A stretch of DNA of 64,000 nt from NCBI GenBank assembly GCA_041740995.1, contig JBGSKY010000292.1:1-64000 (forward strand). The letters are read 5' to 3'. This DNA comes from JBGSKY01 sp041740995. GTDB lineage: Bacteria > Planctomycetota > Planctomycetia > Pirellulales > Pirellulaceae. The notes beneath the pieces were generated by a model. That model was not told the DNA's origin and did no database searches. It was given only the letters and a program-made list of their open reading frames with translations. The translations under genes and the position numbers were made by a program. Numbering within the stretch: position 1 is the stretch's first letter; the number at the start of each line of letters is the position of its first letter. Positions 36,402 to 44,043 of the stretch are shown here, one piece after another.

Positions 36402-37705
36402 ACGCTAGCCCCCTTCTTACCACGTCTTTTTGCCTCGGGCGGTTTCGACGCCGCTTCGATTTCTCGGGCATGTAACTCGTCCAGTAAGGAAGCGAATTCC
36501 AGCTCCAGCGCATCGCGTTGTTCTGGCGTCAAATTCGCTTCGTCATCGAGCCGTTTTGCAAAAACTGACTTGGGTTGCGTCCGCAAGTCACGGATCGCCT
36601 CTTCCGCCAGCTTGCTGTCGTGGCTGGTAAGGCTCAACTTGCGTTCTTCGTCGCCGGTGATGAACTGCAAAATCGACGTTCCAGGCGGCAGCGGCAATTG
36701 TCGCATCGCATCAGTGGAGATGGTGGCCAGCTGACGATTGGTCAATGCAAGTTCGATCCAACAGCCGCCAATCGCTTCGGTGGCGTCAAGTTGGCGGATC
36801 GTTCTTTCGACATCGTCGGCGGAGCATTTCACCCGTCGCAACTCGCGGTAGACTGGAACCGCAATCGGCGATTGGTCGATTAATTGCCCATCTTTAAACG
36901 TCAGCAAGCGAACTTCTTTTTGATCGCCCACTTCACCGAATCCCAAAGCAATTGGCGATCCGCTGTAACGCACCTTGCCGTTCGCTCCGGCCGATTGCGG
37001 ACGGTGCAAATGTCCTAACGCAACGTACGCGATTTGAGAATCAAAGATATCCGCTGATAAGCTGCCCAGGCCACCGATGTGAATCTCACGTTCGCTAGAA
37101 CAAGTCGTTGCACCGGTGACAGTCAAATGCCCCATCGCAACGACCGGCACACCGCGCCCAACGTAAGGCAGGCAAGCCTGATGGACTTCTCGGTAGCACG
37201 CTGCGATGCCTTCATTCAGGGCCTTACGAACCTCGTCGCTGTTCTCGCCAAGCAAACTGACGCGGACATCACGATCACGAAGGAACGGTACAGCAGCAAC
37301 GATAAGCTGGGCATCTGCGATCGACGGCAACGGGATCACACAATCAGCCAGCGTCTCAGGCAAGCCACCAACGACATGGACTCGATGTGGCTTTAGAATT
37401 GGAGCAGTCGATTCCAGATGACGCGCTGAATCGTGATTGCCCCCAACTACAACAACGTGGCACTCCGAGCGACTATGAATCTGCGAAAGGAACTGATAAT
37501 ACTGCGTCGCAGCGGAGTGCGGCGGATTGGCTGAATCGAAGATGTCGCCCGCGATCAGCAAGACATCAATTGATCGTTCCACAATTTGTTCGGACAACCA
37601 GTCCAGGAAAGCTTGATGCTCATCTTCACGATTTTGGTCGGCTAGCGTTCGTCCAAGATGCCAATCAGCAGTATGCAACACACGGATCAAATTTTGACTT
37701 GGCAC
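36398..37705 (-). CDS. sbcD: Exonuclease subunit SbcD (Mre11-like)
   Basis: The Mn-dependent nuclease of the SbcCD complex. Phosphoesterase motifs: HTADWHLGRTL (motif I, Asp and His ligands), LLIAGDIFDSANPP (II), VVVVGGNHDSARHLE (III), MGHLTVTGA and YVALGHLHRPQ (late His ligands). A C-terminal capping domain follows from about residue 280. 435 aa is within the family range (400-430), with a slightly longer basic tail (KPPEAKRRGKKG). Immediately upstream of sbcC on the minus strand, with a 4-base overlap. Confidence 0.96.
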   Translation of the reverse strand: MPSQNLIRVLHTADWHLGRTLADQNREDEHQAFLDWLSEQIVERSIDVLLIAGDIFDSANPPHSAATQYYQFLSQIHSRSECHVVVVGGNHDSARHLESTAPILKPHRVHVVGGLPETLADCVIPLPSIADAQLIVAAVPFLRDRDVRVSLLGENSDEVRKALNEGIAACYREVHQACLPYVGRGVPVVAMGHLTVTGATTCSSEREIHIGGLGSLSADIFDSQIAYVALGHLHRPQSAGANGKVRYSGSPIALGFGEVGDQKEVRLLTFKDGQLIDQSPIAVPVYRELRRVKCSADDVERTIRQLDATEAIGGCWIELALTNRQLATISTDAMRQLPLPPGTSILQFITGDEERKLSLTSHDSKLAEEAIRDLRTQPKSVFAKRLDDEANLTPEQRDALELEFASLLDELHAREIEAASKPPEAKRRGKKGASV

Positions 37706-37847
37706 TGAGTGCTGTTTCCAATGGTTGAGAACCAGAAATACTGTTTTTCTGCAGACTAACGTCGTACGACTAGCTGTTACTGTTGGCCATTATAGGCGTT
37801 AGTTGCAGCGGTGAAATGTCAACGTTGGATCGATGCTGCAATGGCAA

Positions 37848-37864
37848 TTGGCACACTGGTTGCA
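37848..37864 (+). promoter_or_regulatory. Sigma-54 promoter upstream of hsp20
   Basis: TTGGCACACTGGTTGCA matches the -24/-12 consensus TGGCACG-N4-TTGCA with one mismatch; the invariant GG (37850-37851) and GC (37862-37863) are exactly ten bases apart. Transcription would start near 37875, giving an untranslated leader of about 85 bases before the hsp20 start codon. Confidence 0.75.
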
Positions 37865-37960
37865 CATTTATGCGAACAAGTTTTATCGTCTGTCACTTTG
37901 ACAACGGTAGGCGAAACATCAACTTTTATTCGATCAACACCTATTCAAAAGGGGATTGCT

Positions 37961-38458
37961 ATGAACCGCTTTGTTTTCCCTGTTTCCACCTTGCCTGGTC
38001 CTATTCAAGCACTCGCGACCGAAGTGGAAAATGCTTTTGATCAAATGATCAACGGAACAAATAATGACGGCAAGGATTATCGTTCGCAAGAGTCCACGCG
38101 AGCTTACACGCCTCGGATGAACTTGATTGAATACGATGATAGATTCGCGCTGTCGCTTGATCTGCCCGGCGTCGACCCGGATAAAGTTTCGATCGAGCTC
38201 AAGGACAATCGTTTGACCATCACCGGCGAGCGTCGAAGCCCTGATTTGCCAGAAGGCGCGAAAGCTTGGCGCTGGGAGAATGCGGCTGGTGAGTTTCAGC
38301 GAGTTATCCAGTTGCCCGAGACGGTCAATACCGATGCGATCGACGCGAACTTTGAACTCGGCGTGTTGCATGTGAGCGTGCCGAAGATGCCAAAGCCGCA
38401 GCCGAAGAAGATTGAGATCCGCGTCAGTAACACTGCGACAGTCAGCACAAGCGGCTGA
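37961..38458 (+). CDS. hsp20: Small heat-shock protein, Hsp20/alpha-crystallin family
   Basis: An ATP-independent holdase chaperone. 165 aa from ATG 37961, with aaaagggga as Shine-Dalgarno; the frame runs further up but into the leader. The alpha-crystallin domain spans ~50-145: TPRMNLIEYDDRFALSLDLP, GVDPDKVSIELKDNRLTITGER, the GEFQRVIQLPETVNTD strand, and the GVLHVSVPK signature. The C-terminal I-x-I-like motif is IEIRV. The upstream region has a sigma-54 promoter instead of a CIRCE element, which is unusual for a heat-shock gene. Confidence 0.93.
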   Translation: MNRFVFPVSTLPGPIQALATEVENAFDQMINGTNNDGKDYRSQESTRAYTPRMNLIEYDDRFALSLDLPGVDPDKVSIELKDNRLTITGERRSPDLPEGAKAWRWENAAGEFQRVIQLPETVNTDAIDANFELGVLHVSVPKMPKPQPKKIEIRVSNTATVSTSG

Positions 38459-38535
38459 TTGCAGTTCACCGTGGCTAGATGACATGCTGACGGCGAACAC
38501 AGAGATTCCGATGTGTCGCCCGTTTGGCTGGCTTG

Positions 38536-38742
38536 ATGAAACTAAATCCGTTCAGCAATTTAGTAAACTCAGGTCGTCAAATGCGCTACGTCTGTCAGTC
38601 TTACGGACCGATAGACCAGCGGGCAAGGAATATCTTTGCCCTGGAAAACGCCGAGGGAATTGAGATCGCCGTTACACCGAAAGCATTGCTAGGGCGAATC
38701 AAATCGCTTGATTCGCCCCGTCAGGTATGCGTGCCAGATTAA
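38536..38742 (+). CDS. Possible small protein, unknown
   Basis: 68 codons from ATG 38536, without a good ribosome site. The translation (MKLNPFSNLVNSGRQMRYV, then IFALENAEGIEIAVTPKALL) has a protein-like composition, but no family is recognised. Its stop codon overlaps that of the convergent lipoprotein gene by four bases, an arrangement also seen at 14198-14201. It follows hsp20 by about 80 bases and could share its transcript. Confidence 0.3.
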   Translation: MKLNPFSNLVNSGRQMRYVCQSYGPIDQRARNIFALENAEGIEIAVTPKALLGRIKSLDSPRQVCVPD

Positions 38743-38960
38743 ATCACGCCACCGTGGACGCGGTATGGTGATAAGTGCGATGGCTGATCGAGCAGCCAGA
38801 ATCGTTCCCACTCGTCGACCAGCGCTCGAAGGTTTTCCGAAGTGTAGATCAACTGTTCCGCCCGACGATTTGGCAACGCCGAGTAGGCTGGGATAATGCA
38901 ACCGACCGTCGAGCTAAAGCAGCAGCAAGCAATAATTAGCAGGCAAAGTCGCTGTCGCAT
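38739..38960 (-). CDS. Small lipoprotein of planctomycete type
   Basis: 73 aa with a strong Shine-Dalgarno (ggaggaa) and a lipoprotein signal peptide (LCLLIIACCCFSSTVGC). The mature part IIPAYSALPNRRAEQLIYTS, ENLRALVDEWERFWLLDQP, SHLSPYRVHGGVI resembles short lipoproteins I recognise as common in Pirellulales genomes, with the conserved WERFW and DQPSHL-PYR-HGG ending. Function unknown. Confidence 0.78.
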   Translation of the reverse strand: MRQRLCLLIIACCCFSSTVGCIIPAYSALPNRRAEQLIYTSENLRALVDEWERFWLLDQPSHLSPYRVHGGVI

Positions 38961-39062
38961 CGTGAGTTCCTCCGTGAACCGCTTATTCTGATCGCTAAAA
39001 TCCGCTTGTCGGCAACACTCGTCGCCGTCGCAATCGGATGTAATTCTGTCGTGTTAGCGTGG

Positions 39063-39404
39063 CTAGTCTTCCGACTGGTCCGCGTCGTTTTTGCTGTCGT
39101 CTCGCCACGTTGCGGCAACATCAGGATCGACCGCAGCGATCTTTTGCTGCATGTTCAATCCGGGTTTGAAGGTCACGACTAATCGTCCTGGCACTTCAAC
39201 TTCTTGGCCGGTCAGTGGATTTCTTGCCTTGCGTGCCGATCGGGACTTCACTTGAAAAACGCCAAAGTTGCGCAGCTCAAGTCGTCCCTCGCTCACCAAT
39301 GTGTCAATTATTGCGTCAAACGTTTCCTGGACGATCCGTTTGATATCTTGTGGCGGCAGCCCCGTTTGATGTGCGATGTTGCGGACAATTTCTTTCTTAG
39401 TCAC
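39063..39404 (-). CDS. HU/IHF family DNA-bending protein
   Basis: A nucleoid-associated dimer that bends DNA. 113 aa from GTG 39404 (VTKKEIVRNIAHQTG), with ggag eight bases upstream; homologues start here, though the frame runs to ATG 39440. Signature LRNFGVFQVKSRSARKARNP and arm TGQEVEVPGRLVVTFKPG match IHF/HU, including the intercalating Pro. The C-terminal tail after the fold is acidic (DDSKNDADQSED), which differs from the short tail of E. coli HU. Confidence 0.9.
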   Translation of the reverse strand: MTKKEIVRNIAHQTGLPPQDIKRIVQETFDAIIDTLVSEGRLELRNFGVFQVKSRSARKARNPLTGQEVEVPGRLVVTFKPGLNMQQKIAAVDPDVAATWRDDSKNDADQSED

Positions 39405-39509
39405 CCACGATGCTCCGGCTGAGGGGATTCGGGCCGCCATGACACCGAACCTAAATTGTTAGTTCACAAGTAGTTAACTAACTCACCTTAGGCAGCACCG
39501 CGTAACTAG

Positions 39510-39692
39510 TCAAGCTTTGTCCGTGTCGCAAAACCATTCGAAATTGAACGCCACTTCAACCCGCTTTAGATTGTCACAATGCGAACATCGCGAACAGACC
39601 GCAACAGGCTTAACATCGTTATCGACGTTAGAACCGTCACACTTTAACGTCGCCGGCCCTTCTGGACCGAATTTAACGATTTTTGGTCCCAA
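39510..39692 (-). CDS. Possible small Cys-rich, CDGSH-like protein
   Basis: 60 aa from a TTG at 39692 that overlaps the end of the NUDIX gene by 20 bases. The translation MGPKIVKFGPEGPATLKCDG, then KPVAVCSRCSHCD and FEWFCDTDKA, has the N-terminal GP-(x)-L-strand and the PVAxC-RC-...-FCD order of CDGSH iron-sulfur proteins, but the ligand motif is altered (FCDTD for FCDGSH) and the spacing is longer. Five Cys in 60 residues, and coding in this frame only. It could be a zinc ribbon or a decayed CDGSH protein. The start is uncertain and there is no good ribosome site. Confidence 0.4.
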   Translation of the reverse strand: MGPKIVKFGPEGPATLKCDGSNVDNDVKPVAVCSRCSHCDNLKRVEVAFNFEWFCDTDKA

Positions 39693-40302
39693 ACAGCTCG
39701 GTGAAAACCAATTGTGACCAAGTCTCCAGGCGTTCGAATTCGCTAGCAATCTCGTCGAGCGTTACAAAACCTGCTAGCGACACTTCTTCCTCTCGTGGTC
39801 CGACTTCGACTGCCTGAACGCGGATTCGGTGAACCACTCCCAGATGGACGGTGCCGACGGCAGTTGTGTCATCGTAAACTAAGCCGACGATTTCGTCGGA
39901 AACAATCTCTGGGACGATCATTTCCTCGTGCAATTCACGCAACATTCCAGTGCGATAAAGATCTTCGCCCTCGCAATCCTCGATCGCGATGTGCCCGCCG
40001 ATGCCAATACTTTGCTTGGCTCTGAGCCGCGCTTCGGTGCTGCCGCTGCCACGGGTATAACGAAAGATCGGCCCTTGTTTGCCATTGGAAACCGCATCTT
40101 CGAGCACCAGATACGGGATTAGCTGTTTAAAGCTTGGATCGGTTTCGCAGACGCTGCGGGGAAGAAATTGCTGGTTTTTGGAATCTAAAATCGCTGGAAG
40201 ATAGCGATCAACGTCGCGAGTGAAGCCAGAAAATAATCCGAGATCTTCAATAATTGATGCTGGGACAACCAAGACCTGTTCGTCGGCTTTGTTCACGCTC
40301 AT
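39673..40302 (-). CDS. NUDIX-fold hydrolase-like protein
   Basis: 209 aa from ATG 40302. The NUDIX box is recognisable as GGHIAIEDCEGEDLYRTGML followed by RELHEEMIVP (consensus G-x5-E-x7-REUxEExGU): the RE and EE are kept, but spacing upstream is stretched, so substrate type is uncertain. The N-terminal half (VLVVPASIIEDLGLFSGFT) precedes the fold. Likely a nucleoside-diphosphate-linked substrate hydrolase. The frame continues upstream to 40425 into a Ser/Arg-rich stretch that looks non-coding. Confidence 0.8.
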   Translation of the reverse strand: MSVNKADEQVLVVPASIIEDLGLFSGFTRDVDRYLPAILDSKNQQFLPRSVCETDPSFKQLIPYLVLEDAVSNGKQGPIFRYTRGSGSTEARLRAKQSIGIGGHIAIEDCEGEDLYRTGMLRELHEEMIVPEIVSDEIVGLVYDDTTAVGTVHLGVVHRIRVQAVEVGPREEEVSLAGFVTLDEIASEFERLETWSQLVFTELFGTKNR

Positions 40303-40480
40303 AATTTGTGTCGCGAAGCTTTTCGTAGCGAAACTCGCCGAGCGTTTCGGCGGGCTACTGATATGCGTGAAATTCGCTAGCCTGCTACAAAGGGTCGAGA
40401 GTCTTAGCGACTTTCGCTGTGGCAAACTGCGATAGAATGGCGACGTCTGGACGCTAATTAGCGTTTGGTTCGCTTGCTTT

Positions 40481-40496
40481 TGGCACCGCCTTGGCG
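40481..40496 (+). promoter_or_regulatory. Possible sigma-54-like promoter upstream of larC
   Basis: TGGCACCGCCTTGGCG has the GG and GC elements ten bases apart (40482-40483, 40494-40495), with two mismatches to the consensus (C for G after TGGCAC, G for T in TTGC). About 290 bases before the larC start. Weak evidence. Confidence 0.3.
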
Positions 40497-40781
40497 GACC
40501 TTGTATCGCGGATTACTCTTGCAAATTACGTAAATTCGACCACGGCGACGGACTACTTGACAGTCCGGATGGCGAAACTTCAACGAACCGATGGACGACA
40601 CGACCTTCATTTCATAACTCCCGAAGCCCGGCGAAAACCATTACAACCGGCACTGCTTACAAATTCAAAGCGACTCAAATCCCGCCGACCTCACCGACTG
40701 GCTCGGAAACTCCCAACGGGTCGATTATCATAGCGATTGAGCCAGCTTTCACAATGCCACAATTCAAGGTAGTTTTCACGG

Positions 40782-42452
40782 ATGCGAATCGCATATTTCG
40801 ACTGTTTTAGCGGTGCCAGCGGCGACATGATCCTCGGCGGCTTGATCGACGCTGGAGCGGATTTGCCGGCAATCCAAGCCGCGATCGCTTCGATGGGGCT
40901 GCCGCAAATCAAGCTGTCTTGCCGCGACGTAATCAAAAACGGTTTTCGAGCGAATCAATTGTCGATTGAACATCCGCCCGAACACGCGCATCGCGGGCTG
41001 AAAGAAATTCTGCCGATGATCGAGCGAGGAACGTTCTCGCCCGCGGCGAAACAGCTTGCAATCGCCATTTTCCGCCGCATTGCAGTCGCCGAAGCCAAGG
41101 TCCACGGCGTCTCGCTCGAAACAGTTCATTTTCACGAAGTCGGCGCGATCGACTCGATCGCGGATATCGTCGGCACGGCTATCGCATGGACGCAAATCGG
41201 TGCCGAAGCCGCTTATGCATCCGCCATTCCGGTCGGCGACGGCCAAATCACCATCGCTCACGGTCTGGTCCGCGTCCCGGCACCAGCGACAGCCGAGATT
41301 TTAAAAGGTATTCCGCTCGCACCGACCAACATAGCCGCCGAGCTGACGACGCCAACCGGCGCGGCGATTCTGGCTGAGCTGGTCAAGGGATTTGGTCCGC
41401 TGCCGTCGATGCAAATCGGACGGATCGGCTACGGAGCCGGAACGCGGGATTTAAAGGAGCGTCCGAACTTACTGCGAATTTTGATCGGCGAAGCGCTTCA
41501 AATTCGCCGACGAGGCGACGATTCGGTCGCGGTGCTTGAAACGAACTTGGACGACATATCTGGGGAACAAATAGGGCATGCGATCGATCGGCTGTGGAAA
41601 GAAGGCGCGCTCGACGTTTTTACCGCTCCGGTGCAAATGAAAAAAGGGCGTCCAGGGGTGCTGCTCACCGTGCTGGCCCAGCCTTCCGATCGACAGCGTT
41701 TGCAGCGAGTTCTGTTCGAAGAAACCGGCACTCTTGGTGTTCGTTTTCGCGAGCAAGATCGAACCATCGCCGCTCGGTCGGAAATACGAGTTAATACAGT
41801 CTTTGGCAGTGTCCGTGGCAAACTCTCGCGGTTGCCCAGTGGAGACGTCGATTTTTCGCCTGAATACGATGACTGTAAACAGCTTGCCGATCGCCATAAC
41901 ACCCGATTGAGCTTGATCGCCGAAGCGGCCAAGCGCGCGTACTTCGAAACCGAGCCGTCCGCATCGATCGTTGCATCGACGCAAGTTGCAACGCCAAGTC
42001 CTGCTGACGATCATTCGCATAGTCATGATCACAGCCACGACCATTCTCACAGCCACGACCACTCGCCCAGCCACGATCACTCTCACAGCCACGATCACTC
42101 GCACAGCCACGATCACTCGCACGATCTTGGTACACTCCCGAATCCGCCGAAACAGCCGGTCTACTATTTCGGCGATTCCAAGACTTCGACACCGTCCAAC
42201 GGCAGCAGCGGCATAACACGCGACGAATATTTGCGCCCCAATTTTATCGATGACGATCAGCGGGAAAGACAGCGACTGAACGAATCGCTCGACGGATTGG
42301 CCAGTGATCAACAAGGTTCACACGATCATGACCAAAGCCACGAACACAACGAAGCCGACGATGATTGGCAGCCGCCGCAGTGGCGCGCCGAACATGGTCC
42401 CAGCCCGATACGCCGTCCACACTTTTTAGATTTTGACGACGAACCAACCTAA
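40782..42452 (+). CDS. larC: Nickel pincer cofactor protein LarC with His-rich extension
   Basis: LarC inserts nickel into the pincer nucleotide cofactor (P2TMN to NPN) in a CTP-dependent step; the cofactor serves lactate racemase-type enzymes. Residues 1-400 match the family: MRIAYFDCFSGASGDMILGG, VHFHEVGAIDSIADIVG, PVPAPATAEILKG-type segment, ELTTPTGAAI and LETNLDDISGEQIGHAIDRL. In Lactobacillus the C-terminal half is made through a frameshift; here it is one continuous frame. After residue ~405 is an added ~150-residue tail: a His/Asp/Ser tract (repeats of DHSH, residues ~411-448) and a second His-rich stretch (HDHDQSHEHNE). Such tracts bind nickel. No larA, larB or larE is in the window. 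Confidence 0.92.
   Translation: MRIAYFDCFSGASGDMILGGLIDAGADLPAIQAAIASMGLPQIKLSCRDVIKNGFRANQLSIEHPPEHAHRGLKEILPMIERGTFSPAAKQLAIAIFRRIAVAEAKVHGVSLETVHFHEVGAIDSIADIVGTAIAWTQIGAEAAYASAIPVGDGQITIAHGLVRVPAPATAEILKGIPLAPTNIAAELTTPTGAAILAELVKGFGPLPSMQIGRIGYGAGTRDLKERPNLLRILIGEALQIRRRGDDSVAVLETNLDDISGEQIGHAIDRLWKEGALDVFTAPVQMKKGRPGVLLTVLAQPSDRQRLQRVLFEETGTLGVRFREQDRTIAARSEIRVNTVFGSVRGKLSRLPSGDVDFSPEYDDCKQLADRHNTRLSLIAEAAKRAYFETEPSASIVASTQVATPSPADDHSHSHDHSHDHSHSHDHSPSHDHSHSHDHSHSHDHSHDLGTLPNPPKQPVYYFGDSKTSTPSNGSSGITRDEYLRPNFIDDDQRERQRLNESLDGLASDQQGSHDHDQSHEHNEADDDWQPPQWRAEHGPSPIRRPHFLDFDDEPT
42010..42125 (+). repeat. Short tandem repeat encoding the DHSH tract
   Basis: About six imperfect 12- and 18-base repeats of the type cacgatcactcgcacagc within larC. 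The third codon positions vary (cat/cac, tct/tcg), so the amino-acid pattern is more conserved than the DNA, suggesting selection for the His-rich product and not merely slippage. Confidence 0.8.
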
Positions 42453-42457
42453 AACCC

Positions 42458-43966
42458 TTGAACGACTCATTCAAACCGCTGACGGGCCGCCAGTTGCTCA
42501 GCACGCTCCGCGCGTCTGAGCGAGCGATTGTTGTCGTTGATCCGCGAAGCCAAAAAATCGTCTTCGCCAATCAAACAGCCGCCGACGCATTTTCGGTGCA
42601 GCTGGATGTTCTTACCGGTTACTCACTAAACAACGATCCAACGAGCCAGCCATCCGACGACGACTTCATGCTCGTCGTCGATGCCAGCTTAAAATCGATC
42701 GCCGCGACCATAAACGGTCATTGCGACTTGCTGCCGCCCCCTTCCGCCGCTGCTTCTACGATTGGTGCTTGGTTGGCGGTTCCGCTAGTGCTGGAAAAAT
42801 CCGAGCCGCTGACGATCTATTTTGCCGTCGATGGATCCGAGCGATTGCCACGTCAGCTCGCACGCTCTGCCGATTGGTCAGCCGATCAGGCGACGCGAGA
42901 ATTTCTATCGCAGATGAAGGCCCGCGATTTTGCATTGAATCAGCTCCCTTCGATTCAGGGGCCAAGCTCGGCGACGCGATTGGCACGCTCGCAAGTTCAG
43001 CTCGCAATCGATCGTCCGGTTGCAGTATGCCTGATCGGCCCCAAAGGAACGGGCAAAAAAAAACTGGCCCAAGCGATCCTATACCACCGAACTCGCAAGC
43101 AAACGATCGACGCGACACCGACAATTATTCAGTGCGGGCTCGTCGATCGTTCTTTGCTCGTCGAACTACTTGACCTAATCACCGAGCGCAGCGGCGCACC
43201 GACTGCCGGCCAAACCATCCGGCCGTTAGTCATCTTGGAATCGCTGGAACGGCTGCCGGTCGATTGCATAACACCGCTGCTGCGATTCGTCGAAAAATTT
43301 GGTAGCGAAAATATTGTGACAACCGCCGTTGATTCGCTAGATGATCAACACCGCGAGGTCAGCGATTGGATGCCGTTGGTCAATCGCTTACGCGTCGTCA
43401 CAATCGCGCTGGCACCACTGACGCAGCGTTTAGACGATTTGCATGTGCTCACGTCCCAGTTCATCGGTGACGAACCGGTACCGTCGTCCGGGCTGGGCGT
43501 GACAGAATTGTCCGAACAAGCGACCGCCGCTCTGCGAGCTTATTGCTGGCCGGGCAACATCGATGAACTGCAAGCGTGTATCGCATCGGCAGCGCGGCGA
43601 ACGACTGTCGGAATAATCGAACTAGAACATTTGCCATTGGCAGTCCGCACGTTTGCTTCAACAGCGACCGAATCCAAGCAGGTCCAGCCGCTCGACTTGG
43701 ACGCAACGTTGCTGGATATCGAACGGCACATCCTACAGCAAGCAATCGACCACTTCCCGCGAAATCGCGCCGCCGCGGCCAGGCATCTTGGCATCTCGCG
43801 TACGCGTTTGCTTCGCCGCCTTGAGCAGCTTGGCATGAGCGGCTCGGGGAACCTCGCCGACGATGAATCGCCTGAGACATTGAAACCAGATGCAGTTCAA
43901 AATGAGTCGCACATCAACCACGACGAACCAATTTTCCGCGAGCTCGATCCGCACGAAGACGTTTGA
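42458..43966 (+). CDS. NtrC-like regulator with degenerate AAA+ domain and Fis-type HTH
   Basis: 502 aa: a PAS-like N-terminal domain (~15-130, IVVVDPRSQKIVFANQTA), an AAA+ region (~170-400) and a C-terminal Fis-type helix-turn-helix (~435-475, FPRNRAAAARHLGISRTRLL). The AAA+ part keeps the order of NtrC proteins (CLIGPKGTGKKKLAQAI, LRAYCWPGNIDELQACI) but lacks a GAFTGA loop for sigma-54 contact, and Walker B is LVILESLERL without the Asp. It therefore probably binds DNA without activating sigma-54. The listed start is TTG, five bases after the larC stop, suggesting coupling to larC; no better start is visible. Confidence 0.75.
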   Translation: MNDSFKPLTGRQLLSTLRASERAIVVVDPRSQKIVFANQTAADAFSVQLDVLTGYSLNNDPTSQPSDDDFMLVVDASLKSIAATINGHCDLLPPPSAAASTIGAWLAVPLVLEKSEPLTIYFAVDGSERLPRQLARSADWSADQATREFLSQMKARDFALNQLPSIQGPSSATRLARSQVQLAIDRPVAVCLIGPKGTGKKKLAQAILYHRTRKQTIDATPTIIQCGLVDRSLLVELLDLITERSGAPTAGQTIRPLVILESLERLPVDCITPLLRFVEKFGSENIVTTAVDSLDDQHREVSDWMPLVNRLRVVTIALAPLTQRLDDLHVLTSQFIGDEPVPSSGLGVTELSEQATAALRAYCWPGNIDELQACIASAARRTTVGIIELEHLPLAVRTFASTATESKQVQPLDLDATLLDIERHILQQAIDHFPRNRAAAARHLGISRTRLLRRLEQLGMSGSGNLADDESPETLKPDAVQNESHINHDEPIFRELDPHEDV

Positions 43967-44043
43967 GCAAAATAAGCGACTTTGAAGAAATCAACTAAAA
44001 AATTGCCAACACTTTTGTTTCGCAGAACAAATGCTGACCAGTC

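Noticed and set aside
42010..42125. Tandem repeats that could be mistaken for a CRISPR array
   Set aside because: No spacers of uniform length; the repeats are 12-18 bases, in frame and coding for a His-rich tract.
41469..42314. 281-codon minus-strand frame opposite larC
   Set aside because: Contains monotone Val/Arg repeats that are the complement of the DHSH repeats; not protein-like.
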